Shown here: positions 35,618 to 43,563 of the stretch, one piece after another
How the letters are laid out: every line of letters begins with the position of its first letter
Position numbering within the stretch: the first letter of the stretch is position 1
NCBI GenBank assembly: GCA_024281055.1
Contig: JAMXLF010000024.1
Span: 62,001 to 126,000, forward strand
Source: Geobacteraceae bacterium
GTDB lineage: Bacteria > Desulfobacterota > Desulfuromonadia > Geobacterales > Geobacteraceae
Direction: 5' to 3'
DNA length: 64,000 nucleotides
Notes under the pieces: generated by a model
The model's input: the letters and a program-made list of their open reading frames with translations, nothing else
Told to the model about the DNA's origin: nothing
Databases searched by the model: none
Position numbers and translations under genes: made by a program

Positions 35618-35989
35618 TTACAGAAACATCACTCTTCTGGTGCTGTTTCCGACGCCGATCTCCTCGACCGGCAGACCGGCAGAAAGATACGCCTTGAAGC
35701 CACCGTGCAGCGGATGCACATTCTGCCAGCCGAGTTTCTGAAGCTTCTGCGCCACCTCAATGCTCGGTTCATCACCGGGACAGGTCGAATATACGACCAC
35801 CGTACGGTCGCGGGGAATTTCCTCCAGATGGGCCTCCAGTTCGTCGTCGGGGACCCGCAACGCCCCCTTGGCTTTCATGACCGCCAGGTCCCAGTCCTGG
35901 TGGTGACGCACATTGACCAGGAAAAGGGGGTCTCCCTTTTTCATGCGGGATTTCAGATCGTCAGCCGTGATTTCGAATCCGCTTGCCAT
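35618..35989 (-). CDS. Rhodanese-domain protein with SxC active-site loop
   Basis: This 123-residue single-domain rhodanese has no signal peptide. GGAGG lies 8 bases before its ATG. The conserved core reads FLVNVRHHQDWDLAVMKAKGALRVP, then VVVYSTCPGDEPS and VHPLHGGFKAYLSAGLPVE (each split). The persulfide cysteine is the second position of the CxC seen in related proteins; the first is Ser. The selenoprotein rhodanese at 40098-40430 has UGA at both positions. It is transcribed after the 89-aa unknown gene and before the NO reductase remnants. Confidence 0.85.
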   Translation of the reverse strand: MASGFEITADDLKSRMKKGDPLFLVNVRHHQDWDLAVMKAKGALRVPDDELEAHLEEIPRDRTVVVYSTCPGDEPSIEVAQKLQKLGWQNVHPLHGGFKAYLSAGLPVEEIGVGNSTRRVMFL

Positions 35990-36023
35990 GATATTTACCT
36001 CCGTGATCCATGGATCCGCGCGA

Positions 36024-36293
36024 TCATTCCTCTTGTTTCACGGTCCTGAAGGCGGAATCGGGATCGCATTCGGGGCGCAGATACCGCTCCAGGTCATCGA
36101 ACACATCGTCTACCATCAGGTGGATCGCCTCAACCTTGTCGAACTCCGGCGGCGTTGCCTGGGCGAGGTAGGCATCGTGCATCTCGGAAATCGATGCCTT
36201 CAGGTCGCGCAGCTTGCAATACACGCTCGCCAGTTCGCGGTATTCGCTCTCTCCCAGTTCCTCCAGCATTTTCGAATCCATTTTCTCCGTCAT
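36024..36293 (-). CDS. Small acidic hypothetical protein, 89 aa
   Basis: I do not recognise this protein. The ATG has AGGAGG 5 bases upstream. The sequence is acidic, predicted mostly helical, and lacks signal or membrane segments (MTEKMDSKMLEELGESEYRE at the N-terminus; VFDDLERYLRPECDPDSAF near the C-terminus). It sits 71 bases after acnA and 34 bases before the rhodanese gene, apparently in one transcript. Confidence 0.65.
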   Translation of the reverse strand: MTEKMDSKMLEELGESEYRELASVYCKLRDLKASISEMHDAYLAQATPPEFDKVEAIHLMVDDVFDDLERYLRPECDPDSAFRTVKQEE

Positions 36294-36363
36294 GCCGTCC
36301 TCCTTTCCCGGAGCGTTCCGGTTCGGTATTGCACACCCCTCTTCACCGGAATGATCGGCGAAT

Positions 36364-39165
36364 TTATATGAGCGCCTGGCGCAGTACGAAGGGCAGAATT
36401 CCGCCGTGGCGGAAATAATCGAGCTCATTCGCAGTGTCGATTCGGACCAGAACGGAAAATTGCCAGCTCGCCCCATCGGGCGTCCTGGTCTTGACCAGGA
36501 GCCGCTGCTCCGGCTCCAGGGAAGAGAGCCCTTCGATGGTGAAGCACTCCTGCCCGCTGAGCCCGATCGTTGTGCGGGTTTCGCCCGGCAGGAACTGCAA
36601 CGGGAGTATCCCCATCCCCACCAGGTTGGAGCGGTGGATCCGCTCGAAGCTCTCGGCGATAACGGCCCGGACACCAAGGAGAAGCGTACCCTTGGCGGCC
36701 CAGTCCCGCGACGAGCCGGTACCGTATTCCTTGCCGGCGATGACGATGAGAGGGACCCCCTCTTCCCGGTAACGCACGGCCGCGTCGTAGATGGACATCT
36801 GCTCGCGTCCCCCGTCCTTCGCAAGGTGCGTGGTCACCCCGCCTTCGATCCCCGGCACCATCTGGTTCCTGATGCGAATGTTGGCGAAGGTACCCCGCAC
36901 CATCACCTCGTGGTTCCCGCGACGGGAGCCGTAGGAGTTGAATTCTTCCGGTTTAACTCCCAAGGAGATGAGGTGCCGACCGGCCGGGGAATCTTTGGCG
37001 ATTGAACCGGCCGGGGAAATATGATCAGTGGTGACGGAATCTCCCAGCAGAAGGAGGACCCTGGCGTCCCGGATGTCGGCGATCAACGGGGGCGTCACCG
37101 TGAAATCGGCAAAAAATGGCGGCTCCTTGATATAGGTGGATTGCTCCTGCCACTGGTAGAGTTCGCCTGTCGGCGTTTCGAGCTTGTTCCACAGTTCACC
37201 GCCATTGAAGACATCGGCATAGGTGCGGCCGAACTGTTCGGCGGTCACATGGTGCCGGACAAGCTCCGCCACCTCTTCCTGCGAGGGCCAGATGTCCGCG
37301 AGATGGACAGGCTGGCCGTTCGGGTCGATCCCGAGGGGGTCGCGGGTAAGGTCGATGTTCATATTCCCCGCCAGAGCATAGGCGACGACGAGCGGGGGTG
37401 AGGCGAGGTAGTTCGCCCGAACGTAACTGTGGATCCTTCCTTCGAAATTGCGGTTGCCGGAAAGGACCGCCGCCACGGCAAGGCCGCCATCGACGATGGC
37501 CTTGACGATATGCTCGGCCAGGGGGCCGCTGTTCCCGATGCAGGTGGTGCAGCCGTAACCAACCAGGTGGAAACGCAGCCCCTCCAGAAACGGCAGGAGC
37601 CCCGAGTCGACCAGATAATCGGTCACCACCTTCGAGCCAGGGGCTAGACTCGTCTTCACCCACGGCTTTACCTGGAGGCCACGCTGCACGGCATTGCGCG
37701 CCAGAAGGCCGGCAGCGAGCATCACGGAGGGGTTGGAGGTGTTGGTGCAGCTGGTGATCGCGGCAATGACGACAGAACCGTGGCAGAGGCTGTACGTTGT
37801 GCCGTCCGGTTGCCGCAACGGCACGCACTGCCCCAGTGCGCCGAGCTCCCGGTCGGGATGGACGGCCGCCAGCTCGGGGACCACGGTCATCGGCGAGCCC
37901 CCCTCGCCGAGCCACCGCTCCACGGTTTCCTTCTCCAGCTTCGCCGCCTCGGGCTCCATGAAGGCGATCAGTGACTTGCGGAAGGAGCTGCGCACCTCCT
38001 TGAGAGGAATCCGGTCCTGGGGGCGGGCAGGCCCTGCCAGGCACGGTTCCACGGTGCCGAGATCCAGTTCGAGTGTATCGCTGTAAACCGACTCGGGTTG
38101 GTCGGGTGCGTGCCAGAGCCCCTGGTCCCGGAAGTAGGCTTCCACCAGCGGCACGAACCCTCCCCGGCTGGTAAGGCGGAGATAGGCAACGGTCTGCTCG
38201 TCCACCGGGAAAATGCCGATCGTCGCACCGTACTCCGGCGACATGTTGCCGATGGTCGCCCGGTCGGCAACCGGGACCGAGGCAATGCCGGGGCCGAAGA
38301 ACTCCACGAACTTCCCCACCACCCCTTTCTTGCGGAGCATCTGGGTAATGGTCAGGACGAGGTCGGTGGCCGTCGCCCCGGGTTTGAATTTACCCGTCAG
38401 CCGTACCCCCACCACCTGGGGGATCAGCATCGAGCAGGGCTGGCCGAGCACGGCAGCTTCAGCCTCGATCCCCCCCACGCCCCACCCCACCACGCCGAGC
38501 CCGTTGATCATGGTGGTGTGGGAATCGGTCCCTATCAGCGTGTCGGGGTAGATGCACGCATCCCCATTGCGCTCGGTCACCAGGGCGACGCGGGCAAGGT
38601 ACTCCAGGTTTACCTGGTGGCAGATGCCCGTTTCGGGTGGGACGACCCTGAAGTTCATGAACGCCCCCTGCCCCCAGCGGAGGAACTGGTACCGCTCGCG
38701 GTTCCGTTCGAATTCCTTGGCGGCATTCGCCTGGAGCGCTGCGACGGTGCCGAATTTGTCCACCTGCACCGAGTGGTCGATGATCAAGTCGACCGGTTGG
38801 AGAGGGTTGATGTGGGAATGCTTGCCGTGGAGCCGGTGTAGCGCGGCGCGCATGGCGGCAAGATCGGCGACGGCCGGCACGCCGGTGAAGTCCTGGAGCA
38901 GCACCCGCGCCGGCATGAACTGGATCTCCCGCTCGGGAAGCGCAGCCGGGTCCCACCGGGCCAGTGCCAGGATATCCTCTTTCTTGACGGTCACCCCGTC
39001 TTCTCGGCGCAGGAGGTTTTCCAGAAGAATCTTCAGGGAATAGGGGAGCCGCGTAATGTCTGCACGGGCTGTTTCGGCGAACGCTTTCAGTGAATGATAG
39101 CGGTATTTCTTGCCGGCGACCGACAGGGTCGCCAGGGAACCGAAACTGTTCAGCGTACTGCCCAT
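36364..39165 (-). CDS. acnA: Aconitate hydratase A
   Basis: This 933-residue enzyme isomerises citrate to isocitrate in the TCA cycle. The 4Fe-4S ligands are recognisable in ITSCTNTSNPSVML and GYGCTTCIGNSGPL. The substrate-binding swivel domain has SRRGNHEVMVRGTF and EYGTGSSRDWAAKGT. The start has GGAGG 5 bases upstream, lying inside the end of a truncated hemerythrin gene. It is full length and should be functional. Confidence 0.96.
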   Translation of the reverse strand: MGSTLNSFGSLATLSVAGKKYRYHSLKAFAETARADITRLPYSLKILLENLLRREDGVTVKKEDILALARWDPAALPEREIQFMPARVLLQDFTGVPAVADLAAMRAALHRLHGKHSHINPLQPVDLIIDHSVQVDKFGTVAALQANAAKEFERNRERYQFLRWGQGAFMNFRVVPPETGICHQVNLEYLARVALVTERNGDACIYPDTLIGTDSHTTMINGLGVVGWGVGGIEAEAAVLGQPCSMLIPQVVGVRLTGKFKPGATATDLVLTITQMLRKKGVVGKFVEFFGPGIASVPVADRATIGNMSPEYGATIGIFPVDEQTVAYLRLTSRGGFVPLVEAYFRDQGLWHAPDQPESVYSDTLELDLGTVEPCLAGPARPQDRIPLKEVRSSFRKSLIAFMEPEAAKLEKETVERWLGEGGSPMTVVPELAAVHPDRELGALGQCVPLRQPDGTTYSLCHGSVVIAAITSCTNTSNPSVMLAAGLLARNAVQRGLQVKPWVKTSLAPGSKVVTDYLVDSGLLPFLEGLRFHLVGYGCTTCIGNSGPLAEHIVKAIVDGGLAVAAVLSGNRNFEGRIHSYVRANYLASPPLVVAYALAGNMNIDLTRDPLGIDPNGQPVHLADIWPSQEEVAELVRHHVTAEQFGRTYADVFNGGELWNKLETPTGELYQWQEQSTYIKEPPFFADFTVTPPLIADIRDARVLLLLGDSVTTDHISPAGSIAKDSPAGRHLISLGVKPEEFNSYGSRRGNHEVMVRGTFANIRIRNQMVPGIEGGVTTHLAKDGGREQMSIYDAAVRYREEGVPLIVIAGKEYGTGSSRDWAAKGTLLLGVRAVIAESFERIHRSNLVGMGILPLQFLPGETRTTIGLSGQECFTIEGLSSLEPEQRLLVKTRTPDGASWQFSVLVRIDTANELDYFRHGGILPFVLRQALI

Positions 39166-39320
39166 GACCGCCTCCGCATGAACTCATCGAGATTGACGAG
39201 CAGCTCCTTTTCTGCCGGTTGCCCTTCGGACACCCTGTCGGCCAGCGCCGCCATGGCACCGACCACCTGCTGGATCAGGTGGTGTTCATTTTCCAGCACG
39301 TGCGTTGCTTGCATTTCCAT
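39150..39320 (-). pseudogene. Truncated hemerythrin-like (HHE) protein
   Basis: The 56-codon frame starts at an ATG after GGAGGCGCACC. It encodes the first helix pair of a hemerythrin HHE domain (ATHVLENEHHLIQQVV, then LLVNLDEFMRR). After the arginines it runs into the acnA leader and stops inside acnA. The second half, with the HHxKEE ligands, is missing. A deletion that joined it to acnA would explain this. It could still be translated as a fragment. Confidence 0.6.
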
Positions 39321-39355
39321 GGTGCGCCTCCGGTAAAAACACCCTCGTTCCACGT

Positions 39356-39550
39356 TTATTCCCGCCAGTGAATGCACGATACCGGGCAGACGTCGATGGC
39401 GTTATTCTGAATCTCCTCTTCCGAGGCGCCGTTCGGGTCGTAACACTCCGCCTTGCCGTTGTCGGCAAAACGAAACACGTCGGGAACGTTGGTAACACAC
39501 AGCCCGCAGCTTATGCAGACATCCTGATCGACCCACGGTTCTTTCGGCAT
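39356..39550 (-). CDS. Small 4Fe-4S ferredoxin
   Basis: This 64-residue protein has CISCGLC near the N-terminus and CPVSC near the C-terminus, the ligand set of a single-cluster ferredoxin. An AGGAGG precedes the ATG. It could carry electrons to or from the hydrogenase or nitric oxide enzymes encoded upstream, but this is inferred from position only. Confidence 0.88.
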   Translation of the reverse strand: MPKEPWVDQDVCISCGLCVTNVPDVFRFADNGKAECYDPNGASEEEIQNNAIDVCPVSCIHWRE

Positions 39551-39604
39551 GACATACCTCCTGTTGCCTCCTGTCGCATAATTTGAACACCTCCGCGACG
39601 TGAT

Positions 39605-39690
39605 CTATCGCCCCGTTATCAGATAATCCAAGGGAATGATACCGCACTTATCCATTGTGGCAATCACGGGGAAATTGCCACAATCGAGCA
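39605..39690 (-). other. Short open segment similar to part of the ORF at 40427-40651
   Basis: The minus strand encodes LLDCGNFPVIATMDKCGIIP followed by LDYLITGR and a TAG. The string FPxIAxxDKCxIIPL also occurs in the 74-codon ORF downstream of hydA. Third-position changes between the copies (TTC/TTT, CCC/CCT, GCC/GCT, GAT/GAC) look like coding divergence. I do not recognise the family. It is probably a gene remnant. Confidence 0.35.
39654..39684. promoter_or_regulatory. Perfect 11-bp dyad, candidate operator upstream of the ferredoxin gene
   Basis: ATTGTGGCAAT (39654-39664) and ATTGCCACAAT (39674-39684) are exact reverse complements, 9 bases apart. The centre is about 120 bases upstream of the ferredoxin start. 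There is no T-run, so it is not a terminator. Confidence 0.35.
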
Positions 39691-39705
39691 ATTTTCCTTG
39701 CTTCG

Positions 39706-39996
39706 CTATCCGGCTACCACCTCGTAGAACGTCGGGACTGGTTTGCCGTCGAACAGCGACATGACACGTTCACCGAACATGTCATGAACCTTGCTGGCAT
39801 GCATGGCTTGGAATGCGGCTTGGGTCTCGAATTCTACGATAGCCGCGTAGTTCTCTCCTTCGACCGGCTTCAGCAGCCTTCTACACACGAAACCTTCAAA
39901 TTCGGGAAAGGCCCTGTTCGAGGAGTCGAACCAGTGATGAAACTCGGCTTCCTTGCCGACTCTTATAGGAGGAAAAGAAACGATAACGACAAACAT
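39706..39996 (-). CDS. Antibiotic biosynthesis monooxygenase (ABM)-domain protein
   Basis: This 96-residue protein has the ferredoxin-like ABM pattern: an initial strand VVIVSFPPIRVGKEAEFHHW, a central FEGFVCRRLL, and YAAIVEFETQAAFQAMHAS. AGAGGTGA precedes the ATG. Such small dimers include haem-degrading and quinone-oxidising enzymes as well as proteins without known activity. It lies directly after the selenorhodanese gene on the same strand. Confidence 0.75.
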   Translation of the reverse strand: MFVVIVSFPPIRVGKEAEFHHWFDSSNRAFPEFEGFVCRRLLKPVEGENYAAIVEFETQAAFQAMHASKVHDMFGERVMSLFDGKPVPTFYEVVAG

Positions 39997-40097
39997 GGGT
40001 CACCTCTGGGATTTCTGCGAATGCCCGCTGGCGGGAATTCGGGTCGACCTGCGCTTTCGGCAACAGTAGTAGCCTGAACCATCCATGGCAGGATGAC

Positions 40098-40430
40098 TTA
40101 TTTGGGCTCGACGGGAAGACCTGCCTTGAGCCAGGCATCGAATCCCCCCAGCAAGGGATGCACGTCGTCCCAGCCATGTTCTTTGAGCATCAGCGCCACC
40201 CGGGCGCTTGATTCTTCGTGAGGTCAGCTTCAGTAAGTGATGACCGTGCGGTCCCTTGGGATTTCATCGAGACGTTCCTCCACCTCATTCGCCGGTATAC
40301 GGAGCGCCTCTTTAATCTTGGTGTCGGTTTTTTCCCAATCCGACATGGTGCGTGCGTCAATGAAAAAGACATTTCCTCCGTGCTCCAGGAGCCCCTTTAC
40401 TTCATCAATTGTCACTCTGAATCCTTTCAT
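40098..40430 (-). CDS. Rhodanese-family selenoprotein with UxU active site (UGA read as selenocysteine twice)
   Basis: The 110-residue product starts at an ATG 5 bases after GGAGG. The frame encodes a rhodanese core (VFFIDARTMSDWEKTDTKIK, ALRIP, EIPRDRTVITY). It then meets TGA-AGC-TGA at 40232-40224 and continues without interruption as PHEESSARVALMLKEHGWDD, VHPLLGGFDAWLKAGLPVE, ending PK and TAA (40100-40098). The downstream half is canonical rhodanese, and the two TGAs sit where relatives have CxC. Readthrough as selenocysteine is therefore far more likely than decay. A SECIS-like hairpin follows at the expected distance. Conventional gene calling would stop it at 66 residues. The ATG overlaps the upstream 74-codon ORF. 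Confidence 0.85.
40189..40212 (-). promoter_or_regulatory. Candidate bacterial SECIS hairpin
   Basis: In the mRNA sense the hairpin reads AUC-A-AGCGCC, loop CGGGU, GGCGCU-GAU. This is a 9-bp stem with a single bulged A and a G-rich 5-base apical loop. The loop lies 21-25 bases after the second UGA and 27-31 after the first. Bacterial SECIS elements have an apical loop with G in the first two positions within about 16-37 bases of the UGA and often a bulge below, so one hairpin could serve both codons. Confidence 0.6.
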
Positions 40431-40651
40431 AGCTTCCTCCCGTTTCGAAAAACTTTCCATGGTGCAAAGCGCCTTCGTTTCCCGCCAGCATGTAGCGCCT
40501 CCTGAAAGGCGAGAATTCGTCGGGCTGTGCCGTCCATGCCGGTTCTGCCGACAAGCAGACAATTGTCCCGTCCCAAGGGAATGATATCGCACTTGTCCCG
40601 CGAAGCAATCTCAGGAAAACTGTTGTCGACGCCGATGAGCGCCAGGCTCAC
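40427..40651 (-). CDS. 74-codon ORF coupled between hydA and the selenorhodanese gene
   Basis: The GTG start overlaps the hydA stop (GTGA), with GGAG 5 bases upstream, and the TGA stop overlaps the selenorhodanese ATG (ATGA). Its first residues ([12 protein letters not shown]) resemble the N-terminus of NiFe hydrogenase maturation proteases (LALIGVGNxFRxDDG), often encoded right after hydA. The rest ([20 protein letters not shown] and onward) does not. It may be a protease gene truncated and fused to other sequence, or a genuine small protein. Function unknown. Confidence 0.5.
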   Translation of the reverse strand: MSLALIGVDNSFPEIASRDKCDIIPLGRDNCLLVGRTGMDGTARRILAFQEALHAGGKRRRFAPWKVFRNGRKL

Positions 40652-41940
40652 TCTTTCTCCACTGTCACCTTCAGGAAATGGGTGGCGCACGAGATGCACG
40701 GGTCGTAATTGCGGACTGCCTGCTCGCACCGGCGCGTCAGCTCTTCCCTGGGCAGATCGAGGTGCAGCGGCACGAACCGGCGGAGATCTTCCTCGACGGT
40801 TCGCTGGTTCTGGGAGGTGGGGGGGACGATCCTGGCATCCCTGATCACCCCCTCTTCGTCGATCCGGTAGCGATGGTACAGCGCGCCGCGCGGCGCCTCG
40901 GTGCATCCGTAGCCCATCCCCGCCCGCGGCCGCACATCGACAAAGGGGCGTTCCGGCGGCTCGTACGCCTCGATGATGCGCAGCGCCTCCTCGCAGGCAT
41001 AGAGGATTTCCACGCTGCGCACGATAATGCCCTTGAAGGGGTTGCTACAGACCGGTCCCAGCCCGGCGGACCGCGCCGCCTCCTGTGCCGCGGGGGTGAG
41101 ACGGTTGAAATTGAGGCTGTAGCGCGCCAGGGGGCCGACCAGGTAGGCGCCACCCCCCTTGCGCGCGGAATGAAGCGCGTTGGAGCGCCGGACATGCTCT
41201 TCCGCGAATTGGTCATCGTAGTCGCCGACCGCGATATCGAGCCCTTTGTTCGAGACGAGACGCCCTTCGTTGACCGGGTATTCATCGGGATGACGCAGGG
41301 CCACGAACTCGTAGTCCTGCTCGAAATCAGGAAAGGGGAACGTGGCCACCCAGCGGACTGTTTCCAATGCCGCGTCCCGTGCCCATTCCAGCTTCTCGGC
41401 CAGCGGGGCCAACTCCTGCTTTGCCGGCACCCGGTAGAACCCCCCAACCCGGACATTGACGGGATGGATCTCCCGTCCCCCCAGGACGGCGACGATCTCG
41501 TTCCCCACCTTCTTGAGCTGCAGTCCCCGCTGGAACGCATCCCCGTGATCCTTTGCCATCTGCAGAGCATTCTCGTACCCGAGGAAATCCGGGGCGTGCA
41601 GGAGATAGACGTGGAGGGCGTGGCTCTCGATCCATTCGCCGCAGTAGATGAGCCGTCTGAATGCGCGGAGCTGGCCGTCCACCGTGACCCCGCAGGCCTG
41701 CTCCATGGCCTGGGCGGAGCTCATCTGGTAGGCGATGGGGCAGATGCCGCAGATGCGCGCGGTTATGTCGGGCGCCTCGATGAAGCGGCGTCCGCGGAGG
41801 AGCGCCTCGAAGAAGCGGAGCGGCTCGAAGATGTTGAGGCTTACCTCCCGGACGCGGCCGTCCCTGACCCTGACGACGAGCCCTCCCTCTCCCTCCACCC
41901 GGGCGAGGTAGTCGACCTTGATCGTCATGCTATCGCTCAT
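40648..41940 (-). CDS. hydA: NiFe hydrogenase large (alpha) subunit, group 3b HydA-like
   Basis: The protein has 430 residues. The N-terminal Ni-binding pair is in [18 protein letters not shown], and the C-terminal pair is in [10 protein letters not shown], followed by a nine-residue tail that a maturation endopeptidase would remove after the histidine. The size and the beta-gamma-delta-alpha gene order match soluble group 3b (sulfhydrogenase-type, NADP-linked) enzymes. The start overlaps the small-subunit stop by 11 bases, with GGAAGGAG upstream. It is predicted to be cytoplasmic, oxidising H2 or evolving it. Confidence 0.92.
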   Translation of the reverse strand: MSDSMTIKVDYLARVEGEGGLVVRVRDGRVREVSLNIFEPLRFFEALLRGRRFIEAPDITARICGICPIAYQMSSAQAMEQACGVTVDGQLRAFRRLIYCGEWIESHALHVYLLHAPDFLGYENALQMAKDHGDAFQRGLQLKKVGNEIVAVLGGREIHPVNVRVGGFYRVPAKQELAPLAEKLEWARDAALETVRWVATFPFPDFEQDYEFVALRHPDEYPVNEGRLVSNKGLDIAVGDYDDQFAEEHVRRSNALHSARKGGGAYLVGPLARYSLNFNRLTPAAQEAARSAGLGPVCSNPFKGIIVRSVEILYACEEALRIIEAYEPPERPFVDVRPRAGMGYGCTEAPRGALYHRYRIDEEGVIRDARIVPPTSQNQRTVEEDLRRFVPLHLDLPREELTRRCEQAVRNYDPCISCATHFLKVTVEKE

Positions 41941-42724
41941 GAGCGGTGCTCTCCTTCCGGAACGGCTCGGTCCAGGCGTTGAAGGTGCGGAATGCCCGTG
42001 CGATATCATCCTCCCCCATCCCCAGGCCGCCGAACCATCGGGACAGCGAAGCGGTGTTGGGGGTCTCCTTCGGCCCGTAGCAGCCGTAACATCCCCGGTG
42101 ATAGGCGGGACACAGGGCGTTGCACCCCGCATGGGTCACCGGCCCCAGGCAGGGAGTCCCGTGGGCCACCATGACGCAGACGGTGCCCCGCGTCTTGCAC
42201 TCGATGCAGACGCTGTGCGGCGGGACCACCGGCCTTCGCCCGAAGAGGAACGCACCGATCACCTCCAGGAGCTGCTTCTTGTTGATGGGGCATCCCTGCA
42301 GCTCGTAATCGACCGGCACGTTCGCCGAGACGGGGGTCGACTGCACCAGGGTGTCGATATACTGCGGCACGGCGTAGACCATGGCGATGAAGTCGTTGAC
42401 GTCCTTGAAATTGCGCAGGGCCTGGATGCCGCCTGCCGTTGCGCAGGCGCCGATAGTCACCAGGTGCCTAGACACCCGCCTGACCTCCCGGATCCGCTCG
42501 GCGTCATGGGGCGTGGTGATCGATCCTTCCACCAGGGAAAGGTCGTAGGGGCCCTTTACGACGCTTCGCGACGCCTCCATGAAATAGGCGATCTCCACCG
42601 CGCCGGCCACGGCCAGCAGCTCGTCCTCGCAGTCCAGGAGGCTCAGTTGGCACCCGTCGCAGGAGGCGAATTTCCAGACGGCGAGCTTCGGTTTCCTCTT
42701 TGGTTCGGCTACGAGGGCCATCAT
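41930..42724 (-). CDS. hydD: NiFe hydrogenase small (delta) subunit
   Basis: This 264-residue subunit has the proximal-cluster motif [14 protein letters not shown] near residue 23. Further cysteines ([19 protein letters not shown] and [10 protein letters not shown] regions) bind the other 4Fe-4S clusters. There is no twin-arginine signal, so it stays in the cytoplasm. The ATG forms an ATGA overlap with hydG. It passes electrons from the Ni-Fe site to the gamma and beta subunits. Confidence 0.92.
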   Translation of the reverse strand: MMALVAEPKRKPKLAVWKFASCDGCQLSLLDCEDELLAVAGAVEIAYFMEASRSVVKGPYDLSLVEGSITTPHDAERIREVRRVSRHLVTIGACATAGGIQALRNFKDVNDFIAMVYAVPQYIDTLVQSTPVSANVPVDYELQGCPINKKQLLEVIGAFLFGRRPVVPPHSVCIECKTRGTVCVMVAHGTPCLGPVTHAGCNALCPAYHRGCYGCYGPKETPNTASLSRWFGGLGMGEDDIARAFRTFNAWTEPFRKESTAHER

Positions 42725-43563
42725 ATCTCCTCCCTTCCGAAGAGCCATTTCACCCGGTCATAGGGGAAGACCGGGCCGTCCTTGCAGATGAAGAAGGGGC
42801 CCAGCTGGCAGTGACCGCACAACCCGATGCCGCACTTCATGTTCCGCTCCATGGAGAGGTACATCTGTTCCGCCTGCAGCCCCCGCTTCATCAGGGCAAG
42901 CATGGTGAACCGCATCATCACCTCCGGACCGCAGAACATGGCCACGGTGTTGGCGGGATCGAACTCCGCCCGGGGCAGGAGGGTCGTCACCGCGCCCACG
43001 TTTCCGCGCCAGTCGCTGCCGGCGCGGTCGACGGTCACCTGCACGTTCAGGTCCAGCCGCCCGCGCCACTCTTCCAGCTCGTCGCGATAGACGATGTCCT
43101 CCGGTGTCCGGGTGCCGTAAAGGAGCGCAATTCGGCCGTACCGTTCGCGCCTGGCCAGAAGCCGGTACATCACGGACCGCAGCGGCGCCAGGCCGATCCC
43201 GCCTGCCGCCAGCACCACGTCCTTTCCGGCCGCCTCGTCCACGGGCCAGCATGTGCCGAAGGGACCGCGCACCCCCAGCACGTCACCCTTGCGGCACCTT
43301 TCCAGGGCCCGGGTTACCGTCCCGACCGCCCTGATCGTGTGCACCAGCATGGTGTTCCCGGCGGGATCGCCGCTGATGGAGATGGGCACCTCTCCCATCC
43401 CGAAGGCGTAAAGCATGGTGAACTGCCCCGGACCGAACGCGAGAGGCGCAGCATCGCCGGCCGGCTCCAGCTCCAGGGTGAAGACGTCGTGGGTCTCCCG
43501 ACGAACGCCTCGGACCACGTAAGGTTGCGGGCGCATGGGGCTTTCACACGGGCCCGGGCTCAT
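42721..43563 (-). CDS. hydG: Hydrogenase gamma subunit: FAD/NAD(P)-binding reductase with 2Fe-2S site
   Basis: This 280-residue flavoprotein resembles AsrB and dihydroorotate dehydrogenase electron-transfer subunits. Visible parts are an FAD-binding barrel ([20 protein letters not shown]), a nucleotide-binding [15 protein letters not shown] and a C-terminal 2Fe-2S cluster ([20 protein letters not shown]). It exchanges electrons with NAD(P)H. It overlaps both neighbours by 4 bases (ATGA), which shows tight translational coupling. Confidence 0.93.
   Translation of the reverse strand: MSPGPCESPMRPQPYVVRGVRRETHDVFTLELEPAGDAAPLAFGPGQFTMLYAFGMGEVPISISGDPAGNTMLVHTIRAVGTVTRALERCRKGDVLGVRGPFGTCWPVDEAAGKDVVLAAGGIGLAPLRSVMYRLLARRERYGRIALLYGTRTPEDIVYRDELEEWRGRLDLNVQVTVDRAGSDWRGNVGAVTTLLPRAEFDPANTVAMFCGPEVMMRFTMLALMKRGLQAEQMYLSMERNMKCGIGLCGHCQLGPFFICKDGPVFPYDRVKWLFGREEI

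Noticed and set aside
40230-40430. Selenorhodanese gene read as a 66-residue truncated protein or pseudogene
   Set aside because: Rhodanese sequence continues in frame past both TGAs with intact motifs and a plausible SECIS.
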